Shown one piece after another: positions 12,385 through 12,401 of a stretch of 12,401 bases of DNA (position 1 is its first letter; every line of letters begins with the position of its first letter). The notes below the pieces were generated by a model. It had not been told where the DNA came from. It searched no databases and saw nothing but the letters and a program-made list of their open reading frames with translations. The translations under genes and the position numbers were made by a program. The DNA comes from Treponema sp. (GTDB lineage: Bacteria; Spirochaetota; Spirochaetia; Treponematales; Breznakiellaceae), in assembly GCA_031283505.1 (NCBI GenBank), contig JAITBO010000281.1, positions 1 to 12,401 of the forward strand, in the 5' to 3' direction.

Positions 12385-12401
12385 ATTGTAATGATAACCT
12401 G

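Noticed and set aside
1..12401. CRISPR array, tRNA or rRNA genes
   Set aside because: I saw no regularly spaced direct repeats and no tRNA- or rRNA-like conserved sequence on either strand.

Overview
The window is a gene-dense bacterial stretch, rather GC-rich in the genes and AT-rich in the few gaps. All twelve genes I can support lie on the minus strand, so transcription runs from high to low coordinates. The gene content suggests a spirochaete of the Treponema group, perhaps a gut-associated one. The pointers are a MutY of the type without an iron-sulfur cluster, an archaeal-type cytidylate kinase beside yicC, a GH57-like protein, and a divergent Rnf-type operon. This assignment is inference; there is no rRNA or other marker gene in the window.

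Region 1 (12384 to 8591) is housekeeping: murC (peptidoglycan precursor ligase), yicC (endoribonuclease family), a cytidylate-kinase-like gene and a mutY-like DNA glycosylase. murC and yicC overlap by ATGA and the other gaps are short, so this looks like one transcription unit.

Region 2 (8503 to 2376) is the most interesting part. It holds a YuiD/DUF212 PAP2-like membrane protein, a 498-residue membrane protein I do not recognise, and five genes in the classical rnf order C-D-G-E-A, joined by ATGA/GTGA overlaps or a single base. The fold-level similarity to Rnf is clear, but most cofactor-binding residues are gone. RnfC keeps both [4Fe-4S] motifs but has lost its FMN/NADH signatures. RnfD lacks the TGATP-type and RnfG the SGAT-type flavinylation motif. 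RnfA has no cysteine at all and RnfE keeps only one of its two cluster cysteines. rnfB is absent, its usual place being taken by an intergenic gap and the next gene. I read this as an Rnf-derived membrane complex that has lost the ordinary Rnf electron path, with the two upstream membrane proteins as possible partners.

Region 3 (2270 to 330) is a GH57/4-alpha-glucanotransferase-like protein behind its own short AT-rich promoter region. The scaffold motifs remain, but the catalytic glutamate and the acidic DDGEK motif are replaced, so it may be a pseudoenzyme. It carries a run of nine G in mid-gene.

Region 4 (1 to 329) has no convincing gene. It contains four strong inverted repeats and repeated copies of a GTCTGTCCA motif in both orientations, and looks like a small intergenic repeat element or the edge of a mobile element.
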